This document shows, in pieces, positions 19,457 to 26,682 of a DNA stretch of 60,467 bases. The DNA comes from EA-27 sp964396265 (lineage in GTDB: Archaea; Thermoplasmatota; Thermoplasmata; RBG-16-68-12; EA-27). Location of the stretch: contig CAYNEM010000016.1 of the NCBI GenBank assembly GCA_964396265.1, positions 1 through 60,467 of the forward strand, given 5' to 3'. Both the position numbers and the translations under genes were made by a program. Below the pieces are notes generated by a model. That model was not told the origin of the DNA. It saw only the letters and a list, made by a program, of their open reading frames with translations, and searched no databases. How positions within the stretch are numbered: the first letter of the stretch is position 1; every line of letters begins with the position of its first letter.

Positions 19457-20296
19457 TTACTCGCTTGCAGGCTTGGCGGTGCGGAGGTCGCGGACGCGCA
19501 CGCGCGCGATCGCCCCGGAATCGACGTCCCGCAGTCGTACGGGATCGCCGATGGCCTCGACGCGGTATCGCGCGCCCTTCCACCGGATCGTGTCGCCCTG
19601 GCGGTACGAGGGGATCCGCACCACGTACGTGGAACGATACATCTCGCGCCCCTCCCGCTGCGTGTGGAGCGTCGCACTTCCTCCGACCGCGCCGCCGAAG
19701 GCCTTCGCGAGGTCCCTCGCGAGACGCTTCGCGAAGCTATTCGTGCTCACCCTCACGTCGATCCCACCCTGCACGGGTTCGATGCGGGAGACGAACTCTT
19801 CGCCGCCAGATCTCGCCTGTTCCGCCATGTGCGCCGCGCGGTTTCCCTCCTCGTCCGTGAGGGGCCTTCCGTCCGCGCGAACCTGCACGGTCCCGACGAA
19901 GTAGTCCGCGCTCTGCTTGGAGCAGTTCGGACACGCGCCCCCGCGCACACGGATCCTCGTCCGGAACGAGGTCACGAAGTCCCACTCCCCGACCAGGCTT
20001 TTCGCCTTGACCGTGAGGGCCACCGACGTCGGGTCCTCTTGCCGCGAGACCCAGGTGAACTGGACGCTATTCACGTGCGCGTCCTTTTCCGTGTCCCGCG
20101 CGAGGAGCGTGGGGATGGCGTCCTCGACTGTGGTCACGACCCAACCCCGGGGGAGCTCCAGCTTTCCACAGTGCGCGCAGCGCGCCACGCGGATGCGCTC
20201 CGGGGCCTTCACGGGCTGATGCCTCTTCACGAAGTCTTTCGCGCAGAGGCCTTCGAGCGTCACCCCCTCCGTGCCGCACTCCACGCAGAACCCCAT
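19457..20296 (-). CDS. nmd3: NMD3-family ribosome-associated protein
   Basis: 279 residues matching archaeal NMD3. Eukaryotic NMD3 is the export adaptor of the large ribosomal subunit; archaeal forms are thought to act in large-subunit maturation or translation. Four-cysteine zinc motifs are visible: CVEC and C near the start, CAHC at ~40, CPNC at ~122. The middle carries the family's mixed alpha/beta region (NSFAKRLARDLAKAFGG), and the C-terminus is the SH3/OB-like part (YRQGDTIRWKGARYRVEAI). It ends two bases from the stop of the HEPN-tailed gene, so they converge. It is 39 bases behind the DUF424 gene and probably shares a transcript with it and mcm. Confidence 0.9.
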   Translation of the reverse strand: MGFCVECGTEGVTLEGLCAKDFVKRHQPVKAPERIRVARCAHCGKLELPRGWVVTTVEDAIPTLLARDTEKDAHVNSVQFTWVSRQEDPTSVALTVKAKSLVGEWDFVTSFRTRIRVRGGACPNCSKQSADYFVGTVQVRADGRPLTDEEGNRAAHMAEQARSGGEEFVSRIEPVQGGIDVRVSTNSFAKRLARDLAKAFGGAVGGSATLHTQREGREMYRSTYVVRIPSYRQGDTIRWKGARYRVEAIGDPVRLRDVDSGAIARVRVRDLRTAKPASE

Positions 20297-20335
20297 GCCG
20301 CCGAACGATGGCGGCGACGGGTCATAACCCCTTCG

Positions 20336-20629
20336 TCACGCCCCACCGGGCATCACGAACATCTGCGCATGCGGCTCGCCCTCGATCAAGAGGACGCCGT
20401 CCTCGCCCACAAACCCCGCGCGCTGCGCCGCCGCGACGGTCTCCCTCCCGACGAAGTTGCCCATCGTCGCCGACCGCAGGATTGCGACGAACTCGTCGGG
20501 CGTCAGGCGCTCCCCCTCGTAGAACGAAGAGACGTGCAACCGGGTCTCGCCCTCCCGGAGCGTGCGCCCCAGCAGTCCCTCGTCACATGCGGCCACGAGC
20601 GTCTCCGAGCCGCGCGTGTGCACCTTCAC
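20336..20629 (-). CDS. DUF424-family small archaeal protein
   Basis: 97 residues. The sequence follows the DUF424 pattern: a KVHTRGSETLVAACDEGLLGRT start, then a FVAILRSATMGNFVGRETVAAA core and a VLLIEGEPHAQMF ending. The family is archaeal, widely conserved and functionally uncharacterised, and is often near translation or replication genes. The start is a GTG; no stronger start lies upstream in frame. It lies 58 bases after mcm and 39 bases before nmd3, all on the minus strand, so one operon is likely. Confidence 0.87.
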   Translation of the reverse strand: MKVHTRGSETLVAACDEGLLGRTLREGETRLHVSSFYEGERLTPDEFVAILRSATMGNFVGRETVAAAQRAGFVGEDGVLLIEGEPHAQMFVMPGGA

Positions 20630-20687
20630 GAGGATCGTCCGCTCGCCTCCATCCGGATACGCATCCCACGCGGTATGAACGTGCGCC

Positions 20688-23600
20688 CTAGAGCCTCGTC
20701 ACGAGCCGGTAGCGGCCGCTGAAGGGCGTGTACAGCTCCCCGTCCTGGACCCATTTCCGAAGCCACGCTTCCACTCGCTCCCGGGATAGCCCGCGACGCT
20801 CGGAGATCTCCAGGATGTCCTCGTGGTTCGCACCCTCGCCGGTCTCCGTGCCGCCGAGCTCCCCGATGATGTCGCGCAGGCGGATCACCTGCTCTCGCTG
20901 CGACGCCGCCATGCCCGTCGCGACGATGTCGATGTCGATCGGGCCCGCGCCCGGCTCGGAGGCGACCTCGTGCAGCCAGTACTCGATGATGCCAACCGCC
21001 CGGTCCGCGTCCACGATGTCGACGAGCGGGCTCAGGCGCGCGCGGGCGGCCGCTTCCGCAAGCCGGACGAATCCCTCGAGCTGGCGGGGCGTGATGGGCA
21101 CGGTACCTCCCTCCGCCTCCTTGCGGATCGCGAGGTAGTGGTCGCGGATGCGGTCCTTCGCCTCGTTCGTCATGACGGGGTAGAACCGCTTCGCGAAGGC
21201 AACATACTTCCGAAGGAACTCCGGCTCGTAGTACGGCACGTGCGTGGAGCGGATGACGTCGACGGTCGGTACCCGATCGCCCTCCTCCTGGACCCTCGCG
21301 ATCTCGCCCAGGAGGTGTCCCTGGAGGATGTGTTCCGCCATGTCCCTGTCCCGAGCGGGTTGCGGGATGTCCTGGATCACGAATATGCAATCGAATCTGG
21401 ACAGGAGCGCCGGGTCGAGATTTATCTGTTCGCCAAGATATTTCTCGCGGACGAACCGGCCGAACTTCGGGTTCGCCGCCGCCAAGACCGCGCATCTCGC
21501 GGGGAGCGTGGCGGTGATGCCGGCCTTCGAGATGTGGACCATCTGTTCCTCCATCGCTTGGTGGATGCTCCCGCGGTCCGCAGGGTTCATCTTCTCGATC
21601 TCGTCGATGCAGTTGTGCACGATCGCCCCATCGCACAGGAAGCTCTCCCCGTCGGGAACTCGAAGATCGTACACAAACCCCTCGTAGGGCTCCGATTGCA
21701 CATCGACGACTCGATCCATGGCATAGTCGCGGCTGGCGAGGGCGAGGAACTCCTTGCTTTGCTCGAGCGAGGCCCACGGCGCCAAGATTGGCGCGAGCGC
21801 CTCGAGGGCGCCCTTGAAGGGCCGTCGGATTCCGTTGCGGAGCTCGTAGAACGTGCTGCAGAGACCTGAGGCGAGAAGCGGCGCGGCCGGCGGCCGGATC
21901 CCCTGGAGGAGCTGTCGAACGCGGCCACGAGGTACCTCCTCATGACGCGGCGAGATGGGGGCAATCCGGGAAGGGAACGGCTTGCACTTCGCGGAATACG
22001 GCGAGATTGCGGCAACGAGGGTCGCCACGTCGAGTCGCGAAGTGATCTCCACCGTGAGGACTCCCACGGCTCGTCGGAGACGAGCGAACACGTCGAGGCG
22101 TCGGAGCGCGTACATGAACCGCCGGTTGGCGCGCTCGCTCGAGGAGAGGAGAAACGCGATCATCACGTTCGCGTACTCACGCGTGCCCTTGTGGGATTTT
22201 CGAATAGAAATGCAACCATCCGCGTCCATCGCCCCGGCAATGAATCCGGTGAGCGCCTCGTCATCGAGGGAGAGAAGGTTCTCGAGATCATCCTTGACGA
22301 GCCAATCGTAGAGGAAACCAAGAAGATTCGAACCCATGTGCATGTTGTAACACTGGCTGCGGACGATTCGGCCGGGCATGAGGTTCGCTGTAGTGGTTTC
22401 GCGTTCGTGCATACCCCATTTCCGGGAACTGAAGGACTTCGTCGCCGCCAAAACCTGTCGGATGTACGGGAGATGGACGCGCGACTGCGTGATCTGGAGC
22501 GATGAACGGCGGTCGCTGATTGCCACATGGCCGTCGCCATAGAGGAAGCCCATGACGTATGCCATCGAGGCGGTGATTCGACCAACTTTGAGTTTCTGGG
22601 TGGCACTGCTTCGACCGTAGTCGAAAGGCCGGGCACTCCAAGCATCGTACAAGCCGAAGTCGCGCAGAATCTGGCGAAAGGCTCGCATAGGGACGGCGCC
22701 CCGACCGTTGATCGCCTCCGGCGGGATGCCATAGGCACGGTTCGCGGCAGCGAGTGACGGGAAGCGCGATTCGAGCAGCCCCCGTAGTTGTCCCTTCTCC
22801 GCACTCGTGGGTTGCACAATCCAGTCGTCGGGAAGGATGTCGAGGATTTGGACGGGCGTCTTCCGGGACGGAAGTTTCTGAACGGCGACGAGACGGCTTC
22901 CGGGCTGGATGTTGCGCGCTTCCCGCCACGTAAGCGTTTCGCCGTCGAGTACCAGATGGTCCGGCGTGACACGAAGCTTGAAGCCGGAGTCCAGCCGGAT
23001 GTGCAGCATCTCGCCCGAGAATCGTCGTCGCGTGACCACCGTTGCCCTCGCTTCACGGGTCTGCAGACGGTCCGTGTCGAGGGCGACCACCCTTCGACTC
23101 AGCTCGGACATTTCGATGTCGCGCCCGCCCGCCCGAGCCATCACTGAGTTCTCTCCGCGGAACAGCCGAGAGATCGGGGCGGGGACACCATCCACAAGGA
23201 CCTCCGCGTCCGGGTGCAGGCAGGCGAGACCACGGTCAGACAAGACGAGGGCCCCCGCCTCCAGGGTCCACCGTCCCTCGCCGAAATCGTCCTTGACGGC
23301 GGCGGCGAGGAGTCCTGCGGCGCTCGTTCCCTTGCCGCTGACCATGATCGCGCGCGGGGCGATGTGGCTCATGTACAGGAGGAGCTGCGACTTGGCGGTG
23401 CCCGGGTCGCCGATCATGAGGACGTGCGTGTCGCCGCGGATGCGCGTCCCGTCGGGGAGCACCTTGGCGACGCCGCCAAAGAGCTGGAGCGCGAGTGCCT
23501 CCTTCTCCCGCTCGAGCCCATAGATCGTGGGGGCGATGGATTGCACGATGCGATCAAGGACGCCGGGCCTCGTCGCCTCCTCCCGGATGCGCTCGATGTC

Positions 23601-24461
23601 CGAGAGGGAGATCTCGATCTCCTCGAACTCCACCCGCTCCTTCTGGACGCTGTTGATGTCCACGAAGATGTCGAAGATCGTCGACTTGGCGCCCGGGCGG
23701 CCGCGCTGCGCGCTCCGCAGGATGCCGTTCATGACGATGCGCTCGCCCGGCGTGATCGTCCCGGCGATGTCGTCCTCCATGTAGCCCTCGATGCGCTGCG
23801 ACTCCTCCCCTCCGCGCAGGATCTCCGGCGGCTCCTGGGCCTCGATCTTCTGCGTGTCGAGGTACCGCGAGGCCTCCCCGAGGAGCTTGAACTTCGTGCT
23901 CGCTGCAGTCCGCTCGCACCCGGCCTGGTCCTTGTAGCACTCGAGCGGCTCGCGGAACATCTGCCCCTCCTGCGGCTCCTTGATGATCGCGTTGCACCGC
24001 AGGCACTGGAACGTCGCGTCGACGACCTTCGGGCGCACCTCCGTCGCTTTCCGGACGAGGCCCTCGATGCTGACGAACTTGCCGAGGTCCGCAGCGCGCA
24101 GGTCGCGTACGAGGGTGCGAAGGTCCCTCGGCAGGTCCTTCACGCGGAGGTGGACCTTGATCGGCTCGTCCCCGGGCGGCGCCCTCCGGGTGATCGCCTC
24201 CTCGCCGGCCGCGAGGGCGTTCTGAGGGTGGTGGAGGAAGTGGATCGCAAAGTCCGTGTCGAACCGGTTCAGCTCGTCGAACGCCACCGCGAGCGAGCGC
24301 GTTTCCGGGTACGCGTCCGCGAGGCTCAGGATGCGACCCGCATAGTCGAACGCGTCGAAGAACTCCTCCCACTTCTGGACAAGCTCCACGAGGGTGTAGT
24401 CGGGCACGATCTCATCCTCCCATGGCTTCGAGGAGTCCGGGAGTGGTGGCGAGCCTACCAT
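20688..24461 (-). CDS. mcm: MCM replicative DNA helicase, interrupted by an intein
   Basis: The replicative helicase subunit; six copies form the ring that unwinds DNA at the fork. The precursor is 1257 residues; removing the 537-residue intein leaves 720, normal for archaeal MCM. In order: N-terminal helical domain, OB fold with a zinc finger (CLRC at ~165 and two later cysteines), Walker A GDPGTAKSQ near residue 346, Walker B DRGLA-CIDE split by the intein, sensor region (NPKFG), arginine finger (LLSRFD), and a C-terminal winged helix. I start at the ATG at 24461; the open frame runs about 100 codons further upstream, but that stretch overlaps the zinc-ribbon ORF and has no MCM character. 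DUF424 and nmd3 follow on the same strand. Confidence 0.93.
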   Translation of the reverse strand: MVGSPPLPDSSKPWEDEIVPDYTLVELVQKWEEFFDAFDYAGRILSLADAYPETRSLAVAFDELNRFDTDFAIHFLHHPQNALAAGEEAITRRAPPGDEPIKVHLRVKDLPRDLRTLVRDLRAADLGKFVSIEGLVRKATEVRPKVVDATFQCLRCNAIIKEPQEGQMFREPLECYKDQAGCERTAASTKFKLLGEASRYLDTQKIEAQEPPEILRGGEESQRIEGYMEDDIAGTITPGERIVMNGILRSAQRGRPGAKSTIFDIFVDINSVQKERVEFEEIEISLSDIERIREEATRPGVLDRIVQSIAPTIYGLEREKEALALQLFGGVAKVLPDGTRIRGDTHVLMIGDPGTAKSQLLLYMSHIAPRAIMVSGKGTSAAGLLAAAVKDDFGEGRWTLEAGALVLSDRGLACLHPDAEVLVDGVPAPISRLFRGENSVMARAGGRDIEMSELSRRVVALDTDRLQTREARATVVTRRRFSGEMLHIRLDSGFKLRVTPDHLVLDGETLTWREARNIQPGSRLVAVQKLPSRKTPVQILDILPDDWIVQPTSAEKGQLRGLLESRFPSLAAANRAYGIPPEAINGRGAVPMRAFRQILRDFGLYDAWSARPFDYGRSSATQKLKVGRITASMAYVMGFLYGDGHVAISDRRSSLQITQSRVHLPYIRQVLAATKSFSSRKWGMHERETTTANLMPGRIVRSQCYNMHMGSNLLGFLYDWLVKDDLENLLSLDDEALTGFIAGAMDADGCISIRKSHKGTREYANVMIAFLLSSSERANRRFMYALRRLDVFARLRRAVGVLTVEITSRLDVATLVAAISPYSAKCKPFPSRIAPISPRHEEVPRGRVRQLLQGIRPPAAPLLASGLCSTFYELRNGIRRPFKGALEALAPILAPWASLEQSKEFLALASRDYAMDRVVDVQSEPYEGFVYDLRVPDGESFLCDGAIVHNCIDEIEKMNPADRGSIHQAMEEQMVHISKAGITATLPARCAVLAAANPKFGRFVREKYLGEQINLDPALLSRFDCIFVIQDIPQPARDRDMAEHILQGHLLGEIARVQEEGDRVPTVDVIRSTHVPYYEPEFLRKYVAFAKRFYPVMTNEAKDRIRDHYLAIRKEAEGGTVPITPRQLEGFVRLAEAAARARLSPLVDIVDADRAVGIIEYWLHEVASEPGAGPIDIDIVATGMAASQREQVIRLRDIIGELGGTETGEGANHEDILEISERRGLSRERVEAWLRKWVQDGELYTPFSGRYRLVTRL
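21612..23222 (-). mobile_element. LAGLIDADG intein in the MCM Walker B site
   Basis: 537 residues inside MCM (precursor residues 414-950). It starts with Cys1 (CLHPDAEVLVDG, block A), has a block B region (LRVTPDHLVL, with the usual TxxH), two LAGLIDADG endonuclease motifs (YVMGFLYGDGHV and FIAGAMDADGCI), and ends VYDLRVPDGESFLCDGAIVHN followed by Cys+1 of the host. All splicing residues are present (Cys1, the block B His, terminal His-Asn, Cys+1), so it should self-splice. It is inserted between Ala and Cys of the conserved DRGLACIDEIEK, the usual kind of site for inteins in replication ATPases. Codon use looks less GC-rich than in the host exteins. Confidence 0.95.
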
Positions 24462-24519
24462 GAACCTATACCCCCCATCGCGCGTCCAGCGAACACTCCT
24501 GTACCCTCCATCGGAACCC

Positions 24520-24648
24520 CTATCCACAGGCGGAGTGGCCGCAGGCGCGGCAGCGCACGCAACTCTCCTCATGGGCGAGGGGAGCTCCACACTCGGGGCA
24601 CGGAGCGGGTCGCGGCTCTTCCCCATGGATGACGGACGATTCAAACAT
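24520..24648 (-). CDS. 42-residue zinc-ribbon protein upstream of mcm
   Basis: A short ORF read from the sequence: ATG at 24648, stop TAG at 24520. The product begins MFESSVIHGEEP and then carries four cysteine clusters, CPEC...CVRCRACGHSACG, a tight zinc ribbon like those ending many archaeal proteins, including class II ribonucleotide reductase. The frame stays open upstream to the shared promoter region near 24770 but has no ATG, GTG or TTG there that I could find, so the short form is the best call. It lies 58 bases before the mcm start on the same strand. The regular zinc-ligand spacing makes a chance ORF unlikely; function unknown. Confidence 0.65.
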   Translation of the reverse strand: MFESSVIHGEEPRPAPCPECGAPLAHEESCVRCRACGHSACG

Positions 24649-24765
24649 CGCGAGTCGGTACGCATACGACGCCGCACCGCCAAACGTGTTCGCACAGGGA
24701 CTGTGAAAGTGTCGGTCCGCATCGGAACCAGAGGAAACGGCGGGGGGTCCGCGGGAGGCTGCATC

Positions 24766-24774
24766 GTTTAAGTA
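24766..24774. promoter_or_regulatory. TATA-like element, possibly bidirectional
   Basis: GTTTAAGTA lies 28-36 bases before the ATG at 24802, the spacing expected for a leaderless archaeal transcript. The reverse reading (TACTTAAAC) could serve the zinc-ribbon/mcm unit on the minus strand, whose first start is about 120 bases away. Confidence 0.5.
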
Positions 24775-24801
24775 CGTGGGCTGCCATGTTGCGCGCCCGG
24801 G

Positions 24802-25155
24802 ATGGGTCTCGCACTCGAAGACCTCGTGCAGAACAGTCAGCGATCTCTCGTGATCAACGAGGTCATGCTCCTCCTAGCGGAGAAACGCACGTCCCTCGCG
24901 ATGCTGCGCACGGGCCTCGGCGTCGTGGCGATCCCCCTGTCGATCGTGAGCTTCCTCGTCGTCACGTCCCGGCTGTATGAGCTGCTGAGCGTGATCTACC
25001 TCGTCGCGCCGCTCTGGGCATCGTGCATACTCCTGTTCGTCCTCGGCACGTATCTCATCGCGAGATCCCTCATTCGCATCCGAAAGTTCGACGCCCGGAT
25101 CGAGGAAGTCAAGTCCCAGGACGCCGCGATCGGCCACCTCATCGACGTGGACTGA
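24802..25155 (+). CDS. Small membrane protein, DUF202-like
   Basis: 117 residues with two membrane helices (GLGVVAIPLSIVSFLVV and YLVAPLWASCILLFVLGTYL) separated by a short loop, and a charged C-terminal tail. The segment before the first helix (AEKRTSLAMLRTGL) resembles the RTxLAxxRT signature of DUF202 membrane proteins. Function unknown. The ATG at 24802 fits a leaderless start about 30 bases from the TATA-like element. Its last 17 bases overlap the end of the convergent pilin-like gene. Confidence 0.7.
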   Translation: MGLALEDLVQNSQRSLVINEVMLLLAEKRTSLAMLRTGLGVVAIPLSIVSFLVVTSRLYELLSVIYLVAPLWASCILLFVLGTYLIARSLIRIRKFDARIEEVKSQDAAIGHLIDVD

Positions 25156-25651
25156 GCCACATCGAGAGACTGAGGACCGTGTCGGGGCCGACGCCGTCCA
25201 AGGAGGGATAGGTCCAACTGGAGGCGCGATACGTCTCCGGGGTCACGACCCCCATTGGGAGGCGCAGCGACGAGGATTCCCCCAGGATCCGACCGACGAT
25301 CGCGAACGACCATCCGGGACGCACGAGCGCGGTCGCGACCTCCGCGATCCGGTCGTTGGCGGCGCTGAATTCAAGGGCTCCGCCCACGCGGACCACGAGG
25401 TGGACCTGCAGCCGGAGGAAGGCCTCGACGCTCGTCCCGTTCGGGAGCGGCACCTCCACGCCATCCTGGAGGAACGAGAGACCGTCGAAGGTCGTCCGGA
25501 AGAGGGCGAGGCGCGTGTCCTCCACGTACGTTCCGTCGTCCGCGGGGGCGGGACCCCGTGCTGCGAGCGCCAACGCGAGGGCCGAAGCCACCAGGAGCAC
25601 GAGGAGGAGCATCGTCCCGTCCGCAAGCGCCTCGAATCCCCGATGGTTCAT
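25139..25651 (-). CDS. Pilin-like protein (second of pair)
   Basis: 170 residues. The ATG at 25651 overlaps the stop of the upstream gene (ATGA), so the two are coupled; the longer open frame upstream is inside that gene. The N-terminus is short and basic (NHRG), followed by FEALADG and a hydrophobic helix (TMLLLVLLVASALALALAA), the layout of a class III signal peptide where the prepilin peptidase would cut after the Gly. The rest is a soluble extracellular domain with beta character. It lies back to back with a pilus ATPase/TadC operon, so it is probably a minor pilin or pseudopilin of that system. No close family recognised. Confidence 0.6.
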   Translation of the reverse strand: MNHRGFEALADGTMLLLVLLVASALALALAARGPAPADDGTYVEDTRLALFRTTFDGLSFLQDGVEVPLPNGTSVEAFLRLQVHLVVRVGGALEFSAANDRIAEVATALVRPGWSFAIVGRILGESSSLRLPMGVVTPETYRASSWTYPSLDGVGPDTVLSLSMWLSPRR

Positions 25652-26073
25652 GGCCCCCACACCGTGACGACGACGCGCGCGGGGTCCACGCGAGGTCCGA
25701 GGACGTTCGCGCTCGTGGCGGCGGTACGCCGGTCCCCCTCGCCTCCGCCGCCAAAGGTCCACCGGTCGTCCGTCCGGAGGTCCCAAATCACGAGCAGGAA
25801 GGTCCGGCCGCCGGAGAGGGCGTCGAGGTCCGCCGTGGTAACCTCGTCGAGGTCCGCCGCCAGGAAGAGGCCCCGGCCCGACGTCCATCGCGGGTCCGCC
25901 ACCACCGCATTCAGGAAATCCTCGGCCTCGAGCTGGAGCCCGTCCCCGCGCTCCCGAGACTCTCGGGCGGCGATGGCCACGGCGATCGAGGCGAAGAAGA
26001 GCGAGAAGGAGACGACCGCCACGAGGAGGACCGCCAGATCGTCCATGGCCGCGATCCCGCGTCGGTCACGCAT
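25648..26073 (-). CDS. Pilin-like protein (first of pair)
   Basis: 141 residues starting at an ATG at 26073. MRDRRG followed by IAAMDD and a long hydrophobic helix (LAVLLVAVVSFSLFFASIAVAI) fits a class III (type IV pilin) signal with cleavage after Gly6 and an acidic residue at mature position +5, as in many pilins. The remainder is a small domain ending in a beta-rich segment (RVVVTVWGP). The open frame continues far upstream but only as antisense of the plus-strand operon. It is divergent from the secretion ATPase operon across about 100 bases and coupled to the second pilin-like gene. Confidence 0.62.
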   Translation of the reverse strand: MRDRRGIAAMDDLAVLLVAVVSFSLFFASIAVAIAARESRERGDGLQLEAEDFLNAVVADPRWTSGRGLFLAADLDEVTTADLDALSGGRTFLLVIWDLRTDDRWTFGGGGEGDRRTAATSANVLGPRVDPARVVVTVWGP

Positions 26074-26172
26074 GCCCCGAAACCGTCGTTCTCGGAGTTG
26101 GCGGTGCGCTGTACATGCAACAACAACCCTGTTGAGCCCCGTCGTCCGTGTGAGGAGCGGAGGAACCAGGGC

Positions 26173-26682
26173 GTGTTCGAGGATCTGAAGGTCGACCGGG
26201 ACGGGCGGCTCGTCGTCCCCTGTGGGGAGATTCCCGAGGAGGCGGCGAGCCTCGCGGAGACCGAATGCCTCCGGGCGGTCCTCGCGCGGCTGCGGGACGA
26301 GGCACGGGTGCGCGGCGTCGTACTCGTGCACGATCGGGAGCGGGAATGCGGCCCGCGCGCGCTTGCGGCCTTGGACGCCCTTCTCACCATCGCCCGCCTC
26401 CTCGATCAGTTCGCGCAGCGGGCCCCCGCGCCGGAGTTCCCTGGCTTCGACGCGAAGGAGGTCGCCGCACTCTGCGGCCGATGCGAGTTCCGACCGGGGT
26501 CGATGTTCCCCGCGCTGCGCGAGAAGGTGCTGGGCGACCCCGCGGGGTTCGTCAGCGCCCTGAAGGCCCTGATGACCTCGCTCGCGGCGTACGACGAGTC
26601 GGGCTGCGGCTCGTGCACGGCTGCGACGGTCCAGGACCTCAGGATCCTGATCGATGAGCTCGCCAAGGGGGCGCCGGCGTGA
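26173..26682 (+). CDS. CxxC-motif protein leading the pilus operon
   Basis: 169 residues, not recognised. I start at GTG 26173 because GGAGG lies about nine bases upstream; another in-frame GTG at 26104 lacks such a site. It is mainly helical and carries two CxxC pairs, LCGRCEF and GCGSCTAA, about 55 residues apart, which could hold zinc or an iron-sulfur cluster or be redox active. It has no membrane helix or signal peptide. Its stop overlaps the GTG of the secretion ATPase gene (GTGA), so it is made with the pilus motor and may regulate or assist it. Confidence 0.7.
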   Translation: MFEDLKVDRDGRLVVPCGEIPEEAASLAETECLRAVLARLRDEARVRGVVLVHDRERECGPRALAALDALLTIARLLDQFAQRAPAPEFPGFDAKEVAALCGRCEFRPGSMFPALREKVLGDPAGFVSALKALMTSLAAYDESGCGSCTAATVQDLRILIDELAKGAPA

